Source: Galaxea fascicularis (lineage: Eukaryota > Cnidaria > Anthozoa > Scleractinia > Euphylliidae). From it: 64,000 nt of DNA. Under the pieces are notes generated by a model. That model had not been told where the DNA came from and made no database searches. It was given only the letters and a program-made list of their open reading frames with translations. The stretch spans positions 5,756,685-5,820,684 of the forward strand of contig OX419339.1 of the NCBI GenBank assembly GCA_948470475.1, written 5' to 3'. Below are positions 49,301 through 61,300 of the stretch, piece by piece (within the stretch, counting starts at the first letter, position 1; every line of letters starts with the position of its first letter). A program made the position numbers and the translations under genes.

Positions 49301-52300
49301 GTGTCAATGTTGGGTTAGGGGAGGGGTAGGTCAGCAGTTGCCCAGATACCGACCTTGATCCGATGATAACGAGAACTGGCGTCCTAAAAACGCTAATAAT
49401 AGTTATTGCTGTATTACCATTTATGTGGATTAGAAAATGTGGCGTTAAAAGCAAACGTTATTCGACAGGGGTTAAGGTTATTTGTATTTTTTTCTTTCTT
49501 TGTAGATCCCATTGTTCCAGCAACATCCACATCTAAAGCAATTTGTTCGTCCAGCTATCGATCGGGCTGTGCAAGAACTCGTTCATCCAGTGGTTGAAAG
49601 GTCAATCAAAATTTGTCTTACTACTGCTGAGATGATTGTGAAAAAGGTGAGCTTTTGATTTGATCGACTTGGTTACGTAATGAAATTGAAAACCTGGTTG
49701 AACCATTTCTTTACTTGTAAACAGGGACTTTGGTTTCTATCTTTGTTTCGTGGTGCTTGTGGCAAGATGGGTAATAACACGACCCTGCGCACCATGGCAT
49801 TTCTTGATTTTGCAGTAAAACAGAAGGAAATGCAGAAATAGATTTGTCATAAAAGATGAGAAATAAAACTGCTAAGTTTCCTGCACATTTGCAGCCGCCG
49901 ACCGGTTGGCTCAGTTGGTAGAGTGCCGGACTAACGTGCGGGAGGTCGTGGGTTGAAAGCATCGGCCGGACAAACACTCAGGAAAAAGTGCTTCGTTTGC
50001 AATGACATCTGCAAATGGTTACACCTTCTAGTCTTCTCGGATAAGGACAATAAATTGGTGGCGTTAAACCTGCGTGACAAATTTCTTTTATAATTTTTTT
50101 TTTTTTTACTTTTTTGACTCATGACGTCATTCCTTCAATCGCAAACGGCTCGATACAAATCAAAGCAATAGGTTTCCACCGTGCATGGTATAATAAAAGT
50201 CATTTTCATTTTGTACACAGGATTTTGCTCTGGACCCTGAAGAATCCCGAATGAGAGCTGCAGCTCATCACATGGTACGCTTCATGACTGCAGGTATGGC
50301 GCTGACCACGTGCCGAGATCCTCTACTGATCAGTATCAACAACAATCTCAAGTCGAACTTCCTGGCTGCACTCAGGGTAAGAATACGTCCAGTCTTCCCA
50401 GACTATTGTTTTGTTGTAACCAAAACTGAGACATTTTAGGGTTATGCGCACCTACGTTTTTTCATCTTAATTCCCGCTAGCTGTGATTCGACAAAACGTG
50501 TTAAATAGTACAGAATTTGACACTGGTTACCAGACATTGGTTATCCTCCGAATTATTGTCTCGGAGAAAATCAAGGGAAGTTGCATTTTCAGGTTGGAAT
50601 TTTAGAGTCTTCGTTGCCAGGAGCTTGGGCGAAAAAGCCTGGTCAAGTTCAATCGTTTTAATACATTTACCAGCTGTGCATGTTACCCAGCTACTAGGTA
50701 TAAATGAGGTCCAGTACCGTAGCTGCAAGTTGTTATTTCATCTGATTTTAGGGCGCAAACCAGCAACAAAAAGACATGATTGAACAAGCTGCGTCAGTGA
50801 TTAGTGAGGACAACACCGAGCTGGCTTGTGCTTTCATACAGAAAACGGCTGTGGAAAAGGCGTTACCAGAGATGGACAAACGTTTAACTACGGTAAACAG
50901 ATGCAGATGCTTTTCAGCTGTTATTCGTGTCGTTTGAAAGGTTTAGCACCACTCAGTATGCTTATTGTCTCTTTCTATTTGCAGGAGTTTGACCTTCGTC
51001 GAATCGCTCGCAGTGAAGGCCGGCGCTACTGCGATCCAGTGGTGTTGACCTACCAAGCAGAGCGCATGCCTGAACAGATCCGGCTTAAGGTGAATGCAAA
51101 TTCTTGTTGACTTGTTTAATGGTTAGAGGTCAAGGAAGAATGCATGAGATTAAGTTAACGTTGGGTGTGAAGTGATTAAAAAACGATCGTCTCTAACAAC
51201 TCCAATGCGCCTCTTTGTATGTTCTATGATGAAGCAGTTCCTTACCTGGAGAAACTCAATTCTAGGTTGGTGGAGTAAATGCCAGTCAAACAGCTGTCTA
51301 CGAGGAGTTTGCACGCAGCATACCTGGATTCCAACCCCCTCCTGCTGGGGAGGCGATCACCACCCCACCCCTGCCCAAACCAATCGGAATGCTCGGCAAT
51401 GCTGAGGTAGGTCCTGGTAAATTTAGGTGGGTTCCCTGAGGAGGGGTCTTAACGCAAACGTCTACAATGTTTTTAATGACAACGTTCTGCTGAAACGTGT
51501 TTTTTCTTTCTAATGGCCACGTAGGGTTTTCATCCAAAGACTCAAGGTTAGAACGTACGGCGTAACACATAGAACCACAGCAAAGTACAACTCGATAGGT
51601 TTTGCTGGAATGATGTTACTGTGGGATTTCATTCAAAGAGCCAAAACTTGACAACACCCTGGTACATCGTAATAAACACCACCACGAACATTTCCCTCTG
51701 TAGACATACTCAATCAGCTAACCAAGTGTTATCTTTTCAATAAAGGCCTTTATGCCAGAGGAAGTGGTTCAAATCCTAAGCAAGTGTGCAGCGGAAATTG
51801 AACAGCACCTTCACGCGATTATCGCACCTCCCAGCAACCAACACGTGGTTACAATACATAGCCTGCTGGACGCTGTAGTGCAGGCGCGTATATCAAGAGA
51901 TAACGTGGCGGCACTGAGGCTTTTACATAAGGTAGGTGCATAGGTGGTCACTAACTGGTTCAGAGCGGATTTCAATTTGGGTGTGGTAGAACCGAAGCTC
52001 AGGTGTCCCTGTGTTGGAACATGGCCGTAAGGAGAGGGTTGACTGTGTTCTGACCAGCCGCTCAAGAAACTTAATTGAACTGATTACTATTCGAAGAGAA
52101 CACATGTAAGCGGCGCGAATCGCTGGAAAATGCTTACGACCAAGTCTGGTATTGCTTTTTCTTCATCGACCAGTTGAGAGAGAGACGCGAATTTTGATAG
52201 TTAATCACAGAGTGTGGTAAAGGAAAACCAGTTGAACCTAATTGAAAGTCGCCTTACAGAATTCATGTTAGGTGGTTGACCGAATTGATAGTTGTTTGGG

Positions 52301-55300
52301 AAAGTAATCGCATTTCCATCCGAGCTGAAGATTCCTGTACTCGGTAAATTTTATAGCAATTTGGAATTTGTGTGGAAAAGTTTGGTTCGTCTATTCCTAA
52401 TTTCTGGTGAATTCAACCTGAATGCCCATCTTGCGAAACTCTCCGATTTTCTACTTCTGAACAATATTTGGCGACATTCGCTAGAACACTTACTAAACAT
52501 TAAAAAAAAAATCATACCGGGCTTTTTCTCTCTTTAAGTGGCTGCCAACGAAAAAATCGTAGCTCTCTGTACGCGTAGTTGCTTACTTTGTGCTATTGAC
52601 GATGCGTACGATCGTTGTTGTCATTGTATTTCATTATTGTATTATTCGTTCCTTCCCTAGGCTGTTGAGGGTCTGCTTGAGGGTGTTGTCCCCTTAGCAA
52701 ATGATGCAGAACTGTCGCTAAGATACCGTGACTGCCACCTTATAGTGCTAAGAGGACTTCAGGACCCACGTGGTTATGGACCCATGTGGACAGCTAGACA
52801 CGTGACTAAGTGAGTTACGAGACGGAAGGAATTGAGTAGAGGGATTCGGCTAACGTGTTTATATCCTTGTTGCCACCCAATTCAGATCATATGATGATTC
52901 ATTTGGGAGGTTACAATTGTTCTGTTTGTTCATACTTCCATGCGATCAGTTGTGTTTGACAAATTGCACAATGGTTACCTCCCAGATGAACCATCACATG
53001 ATCTGAATTGGGTGGCAACAAGGATGTAAACACGTTAGCCGAATACGTCTATTGTAAAAGACAGCGTCTGATTTAAATGCGTAAATGATAAAACTGCGTC
53101 GGACTGAACACGTATTTTTCAGGGGCCTGTTATGTGTGGTCTTCTTAATACTGTGTCGTGAGTTGTTCAGCTTGATACGTATTCAGGTGGGGTTATTGTC
53201 CAAGCAGTCTTTCGTTTGACTTTCCTGGTGGTTAGAAAGAAAATACGTTAAGAATTCCTCGACAAGCTCATCAGTTTGAGGTTGAACTTTAACACGTCAG
53301 AATTTTTTCAGTGCTGTTAACACACACTTTGCTGCTTCCTTAACCTCTGCAGTTTTGTTAGACCCGTGTGATAGATACCTGTCATACTTTTTTTCAGGTT
53401 CGTGTGTGACTGCCCCCCTGAGCTGAAGTTTAACGTGGATGCCATCGATATTCTGATTCGCAGTCATCTGTTGAACATGAGAGAGTTTGATCTTCACCTT
53501 GTGCAGGTGTGGTACGATTCTGAATACCATTACTCTCAGTAAAACAAATACACAATGATTCGATAATTCGTGTTCTCGTTTTTCAAGTGCGTTTTAATTG
53601 TGCTTCAAAAGTATATATCTGTATGTGATCTGTCTCAATTTGCTCTCGAGGCCGCCCTTACTCCTTAATTCTTTAATTTTTCTCCATGTTGATTTTCATT
53701 TTGCTTTGTCGTTCATAAGGTGTGAATGATGTATGTGAAATAAATAAGATATGAACTGCGGAGATGAAGTGAAATGATGAATGATCCTCGCAGATGCGAT
53801 CGCAATTTTTGCAATTGCGTAAAGAGCCTGAAGTTGGTTAGAGCATCACTCCGGCATCGCGAGATCACGGCTTCAAAACCCATTGAAGTCCTGAATTTTT
53901 TTCAGTCTCTTTTACGCAATTGCGTTTACCGACCGGTAGACTCAGTTGGGAGAGCGTCGGACTCTCGTGCGGCAGGTCCTGGTTTCAAAGCCCCGGCCGG
54001 ACTAACACTCAGGGTCTTAATAACTGAGGAGAAAGTGCTTCCTTTGCAATGACATCTGCAAATGGTTAGACTTTCTAGTCTTCTCGGATAAGGACGATAA
54101 ACCGGAGGTCCCGACTCACAACTCTTCACAATTGATTCTGTGGGACGTTAAAGAACCACTAGGGACGTCACGAACCCTGGCTGTGACCACCCCTAGTGCT
54201 GACCTTGGGGCAACTATGGCTTTTCTAAATGATTGTAAACTGCACCGTGCAGTCTGGCAAAAGTCCTCAAAAACGTATTGTAAATTAGTCTTGAAAAACC
54301 GCTTGGGGAAAGCTAATAAAGATGTCATTTGTGACTACGAGAATCATTCTTCATTTCATTTTTCACTTATCGCTCATACTTTGAAAAGTGTGTAGATATC
54401 ATGACAGCACCTTGTGTTGTTTTCAGTGCATTGACAGCGGTCACAACCTTCAAGCTTTGCACTTTGCCATTCAGCTTGCAAAATATGTGTCGGACGACAA
54501 GCAGAGTCCACACGTCACAGAGGTATGATGTGTTTTGCGATGAAGGCCACCACAACTGTCTTCATTTGGTGTACAGATTTTCTTGTCAGTAATGTTTGTT
54601 GCTTTATTTACTTACTGGGTATGTTTTTTTTGGTAGAACGATCTGTATCACACCATGGAAGCCCTGACGAGGTTAGCTCACAGCAGGCAGAATTCTGAAG
54701 GGTGAGTCATGTAAAACCAAAACTGAAGCAGTTACCCTTTAACTCCATGCAAACTGATTGGTTCAATGAGTGATTGAAGCAATAAGAATTTGAAGTAATT
54801 ACATGTAACCGGCGCCAAGCGCGGGAAAATGCGTGCATGCAGCACGCTATTGGCTTTGGGTTTACTTCCCATCGGCTGAGAAAGTGGCGCGAGTTTTGTC
54901 AACCAATCACAGAGCAAAGTAAAGGAAAACCGAGGCAAACGCAATTTACTTTCGACAGACAATTGAAAACCGCTCTCTATGCTTTGTATTTCTGGCTGCA
55001 AAGCTTTGTCGTGATGTTCATGACTCCATGCAAGCTGTGTTCAACTTTCGAGTCGGATTCTTAATTAAACGTGGGCATTGAAACGAAGCTTCTAAGGAAT
55101 GCTTTCGGTGAGACAATGTGCTTTCTTTACCCTCTAACAATTCGGCTCCACAGTCCTAAGTCTTTTGACTGGAAATCGGCTGTGTTACATTCAAATGTAG
55201 TCTTCAAAGCAGTACTTTTCTGTGTTGCTGTTAATATTCCGAATTTAGGTCGTTCTAGCTTTTGACTCTGTGGATGAAATAGTAAAAAGTAGCAAAGTGG

Positions 55301-58300
55301 TACATTCTTGTGGCTGCATGTTATTATGCGAAAAGATGGTTCTGGCGTTTGAGTCCTGCATAAAATAGTCATTTGTGACTTCTGAGCGCCACTTTCTTTT
55401 CGTGGGTTGTCTTCATCATTTGGCAAAATTAACTTTGTCCTGTTTTCAATTCTAACCTTCAAGATTCTGTAAACGATAAATGTTTGTTTTTGTTCTTTTT
55501 ATTTCCAGACTGTCTTCGTTTTTGGAAGGTGCCCACAATGGTCCTTTGTCATCGCAGGGTGTTGGGTCTCACCATGAGATGGGTGATAACAAGGCACCTG
55601 GAGGTCCCACATCACTGACCTCGTCTGTGTCTTCTGGAGTGTCTGGTACATTCCATGGCTATGAAGATCCACCTGGTCTGCACGAAAAGGTACCACAAAT
55701 GTTTTTTTTATTTGATTGTGTTTTATTTTCTTGACCTGCTCGAATTAATATTTTTCGTACGTGTTATAATTAGCAGTTGCTCAGTTAAAGGTTAATGGGT
55801 TGTGTTCAAGGTTAACTAACTATATGATAACCAAACCGTTATATTCTTCTCAGTAGAAATAAACTCCGCCGAAAACGGAAAGCTAGAAATTTGCAGTTCA
55901 AGTGTACGGTCTCTGGGGTTCGCTCCACTTTGTTTTAGAAATTTTTCCCAAAATAAGGTAATTACCTCCTTGTTAACTCCTGCGTCGCATGTGGAGGTTG
56001 GGTGCCCAGGAACCTGGGGGCTGGAGCTGCTGACCCCAAACCCAGGTAGCAAGAGCACCCCACAAGCCAGCCCTACCCGCAACCCAGCCACGAGCTCCGC
56101 CCGCCATACCCAGCCGCAGCCCGAGCACCCGTCACACAGAGCCAGGAGCTCTGTGGAAATAATAATAACAGTAATAACGAATAAAAGTAAAAACAAAGAC
56201 AATAATAATAATAATAATAATAATGAAAGAATAATAAAAAAGGGAGAGGAGGGTGGGAGAAAACACTAAAACACTCCAAAAACTGATCAAGACGCCCCAA
56301 ACACTAGACAAGTAAAACTCCGAGCACGTGTAATGGCACACGCATACATTACAACAATAACCGCTGACCCGAGCTCCCAGGAAACTGCTCGGTACCAGGC
56401 CAACAAAGGTAACGCCAAACCCTAACAGGAAATGCCCCAGCAAACTACCAAAAACGCTAATAAGCACCTACGCCAAGGTAACTACTACGCAACATGCTCC
56501 TAGTCGTTAACTAAGTTAAATAAGTATATTTAACCTCATTCTCTCTGAGAAAACCAAAAATGCATTCCACAGAAAGGTAAAATTCAGGTTAGACATTCTC
56601 AGTCCGTTCCAATGCTGTAAAGAGCAGAATGTACCCGGTCGCTGTCCTCTCAAGAATATTCCCAAAAGATTGGTTTCTTGGAATTGAGAAGCCTGATCAA
56701 GGAAAGCTTGCGTGCTGCATGTGTATAATACTCATTTGGGTTTTTTATTAGGTTGAATACTTGTTAAGGGAATGGGTTCGCCTCTGCCATCAGCCCGGAG
56801 CAGGAAAAGAAAGCGAGAAAGCCTTCTCAACGTTTGTGGCTCTGGTAAGATGTTCGTTCGTATTGGTTGATATCTCTTAATACTCACAAGTGATGAGATG
56901 TTCTAATGTTCTTTTCTCTGTCCATTTCAGTTGCACCAACAAGGCATTCTTCGAACGGATGATCTGATCACGCGATTCTTCCGTATCAGTACGGAACTGT
57001 GCGTGGAAGTTACCTACAGAGCTCTGGGAGATAATGTGAGTTCGTAGATCTTGTTTGGTAGAATCATGTCCAGAGTTTTTAGATTGGCTAGGTTTATAGC
57101 CTATCACTAGGGCGCAGTACTCGCAGACTGCCCTTGAGAAAAGGGCCACCGGTTTCACCGTTCATCCGGGTTTTCAGAGAATCGCTAATGCACTGTGCCT
57201 GGTGTTTTGTTTCTTTCAGCCTAGCAACCCCACCATGGCGCGTGCTAAGTGCTACAATACGCTGGATGCTTACTGCAGGCTCATAGCGCTACTTGTGCGT
57301 CACTCCGGAGATGCGTCGAATAACGTCACCAAAATCAATCTTCTTAGCAGGGTAAGATTATTTTTGTTCTGGTAAAGACATCATAGTTATTTTTCGTATT
57401 TATAGAGATTCTTAAAGCAGCACTAGCACTCTATTTTAGCTTTGTTAGGTAACGCTAACGTACTAAGTAATGGCTTAGTTTTCGCAGTGAAAACGGTGGA
57501 TTGAAACTTAAACAAGTTGGTCAATAGGCCATATTCGTATTCTCGGTATTGAACTGGATCTAGCATGAAGTGGAGGCTCTTGCGGGGGAATCTTTTCATA
57601 TGAAAATGTATTCCCCCGCAAGAGCCTCCACCTCATGCTAGATCCAGTTCAATACCGAGAATACGAATATGGCCTATTGGTCTAGGTGTTTTTAAGAAAT
57701 CACGTTCGTTATGGCTTTCTCTCCCTACTCAAATTCATTCCAGTGTTTTCCAAAACTAAGTTTGAGAAAAAAAAGAAGGGACCGCCTATCTGACGCAATG
57801 CGAGCTAACAATTAGTCCCTTTCAGTCAGTCGAGTATTGGCTCGGCAGTACTGGAGAGAGCGAACGGGCCGAGACGGGAATAGGGCATCTCAAACCGAAT
57901 TACCTCAGGCCTCTTTTTCAAAGCGAGTCTCAGTGCTCGTCCTTTCATATGTAAATCAATTTTCATTCCCACGCAAATTAAACTTATTTTCATGTGAATG
58001 AAAATTGATTTGCATATGAAAGGTGAGCACTAAGACTCGCTTTGAAGAAGAGGCCTGAGGTAATGTTGGAGAGAAGCCACTTCCCCAGTTTCCCCTCGGC
58101 TCACAGGCTATGCGTCATTTCGCTCGCTCGATTTAGTCCCGCGCTACCATCCTTGGGGACGGCTCGCAGCCAAGCTACAATCCTGGTCATAAGACTTCAA
58201 AGCACTGAACAAAGTTGGGCGAGAACTAGAAAATTTCACTATGCGCACTTCTACCCTTATAACAGCCGACTTCGCTGGGACTTCGAGTCCGTTAGTCCCT

Positions 58301-61300
58301 CATTTAGTGTTTCTTTCTTGTAATGTCATATTCACTAAATGGAAGCTACTATAAGTAAATAAATAAATAAACAGAAACGCATCTTGTTCTACTTTCTCCT
58401 TACATTGCCACCATTTCAGCTCATACACAGGTTATGAAAATAATGGAAATGATCATAATGAAATGTCTTGATGTTTAGCCAAATTCTCTGAACTAGTACC
58501 ATTAGTAAACCAGATAAGAAGATGTACGTGTTGATGTCAGGGCTTAAACAGTTGATTAAATTAGGTTCATGGGACGAACGCCCTGCACACTGCTTGGGTC
58601 TGAATGTAGGTCGATAGAGGCAAAAGCGTTATATGTACTTACTTGTTGCTGCCCGTAACAGGTGCTCGGTACGGTGGCTACAGTACTGTTGCAGGATCAC
58701 GAGATTCGTCACACGGAGTTTCAGCAGCTACCATATCACCGAGTATTCATCATGTTGTTGGTTGAACTCAACCAACCTGAACCCATCCTCGAGGCCATCA
58801 ATTTCCAGGTGCTTCAAACATTCAGGTTAGTAAAATGGAAATAAACTTGCTCAGTGTTTCGGCAGTTTAAGCTGAAGCGGAGTTGTGGCCTGATATAACT
58901 CACGCCGATCGAAACTGTTATTTATTAGTGTTTAATTACCAGTTTAGCCTACGCTTCAAACTGTCTGAACTTCATAATGGAGCGTTCACTAGGTTTTCTT
59001 ACCAGTCTTGCCTCTTTATCACCAAATCTCAATTTCGCCTTTGAATAATAAACGTTAATTTCCTCAGTAACGTACGTCAGACAAGTTAGACGAGGTGCAA
59101 TTTGCGTGAAGGGACAAAAAACAATGCGAAGTAAGATTTTATGATGGCTGTAGAAGCAGACGTAAGTTCTCGTTGTAGCTGTAGTAGCAACTTGTCTGGT
59201 GTTGACTGAAAGTTTGATGCAGATACATGATCGGTCTTGTTCGTAGCACTGTGTTCCATGCCCTTCGGCCTTCCCGGGCACCAGGGTTCGCGTACGCGTG
59301 GTTGGAGCTGATATCTCATCGCCTGCTGATGTCCAAACTACTCCTCAACACGCCACAGCAAAAGGTAATATTTCATGAGATGACTCCCCATATCACTTTC
59401 GATTAAAACAGCAACAGTGAATGAATGCTTAATGAATCAATGCATGCGGCGTGCACTGCGTTGCATTCATGTACTCAACAACGACAACGACAAGAACACA
59501 AAAACCGCACTACGAACCCCAATACAGTGCCGCGGGATTTTAGAAAACGGAAGCTTCACGCTTTGGTAAAAAAGTTGCATCACGTATTTTCCAGCACTTC
59601 GTAATTTAAACAAACCAACAAGATGTGATTTAGAGAAACTGCATTTGCAGTTGTGAAGTAACCACGCTAAAGCGATGTTATGTTTGGGATTTTCTTGTTT
59701 TTCCGCACAGGGCTGGGTATCATTTCAGCAGCTTTTAATTGACCTGTTCAAGTTTTTAGCACCATTTTTGAGAAACGCCGAGCTGGCGAAACAAACACAC
59801 TTGCTTTACAAGGTAAGGCGCGTTGATGTGGGTCAAGATTTATCATAGCATTTTTCCTCGGCTGTTTTCTTTATTGCAACTTTGTTCAATTTTTCATCTC
59901 CTGATGGCTTTCCTTCTCAGGGCACCTTGCGCGTGTTGCTGGTTCTGCTCCATGACTTTCCAGAATTCCTCTGTGATTACCACTTCAGTTTCTGTGACGT
60001 CATTCCACCTAATTGTATCCAGATGAGAAACCTGATCCTCAGTGCCTTTCCGCGCAACATGAGGCTCCCAGACCCCTTCACGCCTAACTTGAAGGTATGG
60101 TTCCTTGTTGATGAAAAAAGTTATAATCCTGAGAATGGAGTCTTCTGCAAAATACCTGTGGTGCACTACAAGCAAGCAGTTGTGTGTGAGCTACAATAAC
60201 TCTTGTTCTAGCTTCTAGTTCGGGCTTTGTGTTTCTAACGTTGCGGCTACAAATCTCGCAAACAAAATGGCGCACTTTTTGCTTAACTCCAGTCACATTT
60301 TAGTCACTGAAACTAGAATTGAGTATACAAAAAATAACTGGGCCAAGTTTACGAAATTGCTAACGGGAATAGAGCAAAGAGTGCAAAGCTAATGTTCACT
60401 GGTAACAGACGGTAATTTATTTCTCTTACGGTGTGTTGTCTTCCCAAAACAGGTTGATTTGTTGACGGACATCGCTCATTCACCTCGTATCCTGACCAAT
60501 TTTGCGTCGGCCATCCAGCCTGCTACCTTCAAAAAGGTACAGTGAAATGTGAAAACAGTTTGTGAAGGCGGATAAATTTGCACTGTTGCACTATACGGTT
60601 TAATGAATCGATTGATTGATTTTCAGGATCTTGATTCGTATCTGAAGACTCGCGCTCCAGTGACATTCCTAACAGAGCTGAGATCACACTTGCAGGTAAG
60701 CCAGTAGCTGTTCTTTTGCATTGTGCGCACACCTGATCACTTGATTTTCTTCAGAGTGAATATTATGAGAAGTATGCCGTAAAAGATTGCTGTGTTCTGA
60801 CTCCATCAAAGTTACACTGTTGTGGCAAATAGTGACCTTTATGGATACCAACTAATAGTTGTCTGGCGTGCTTTTCTTCAAACTTTCCAAGAACATTTCG
60901 AGCTAAATTTTGGGCCCGAAAAAAAAATTGTTTGAGAAGAATGGCGGCTTTGCTGTAGATCATTTTGAGACCACCCTCCGGTCAGCCCACTTGATAGAGC
61001 AAAGGAATGCTGAGCGGAAGGTCGCGGGTCGGAATCTCAGACCAAACCCTCACAAATCAGGGTCTTATATTAATTAAAATGATTGGTAAGGTGATGAGAG
61101 CCGAGGGGAGGGACATTACTGAAGCTGCAAGCATTGTCTTCTTCACCTCCGCACGTTAAAGTTGAAGGGCGCGTAATAGAACCCACATAGTGATCGCAAA
61201 GACCAGAGAACTTAGTTCCCGGTGATGTGGTGTGCCCAATCATATATCTCTAGGTGCACTAGTAGAATACTCGCGGGGTATGGAGCGGACAGAGTTCAGT

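Noticed and set aside
15860..54208. Repeated palindromes and spaced repeats considered as a CRISPR-like array
   Set aside because: Units are scattered singly in introns, differ in sequence between families and lack regular spacing; they are eukaryotic SINEs and MITEs.
59894..60175. Minus-strand frame over CNOT1 exon 52
   Set aside because: Antisense shadow of a highly conserved CNOT1 exon.
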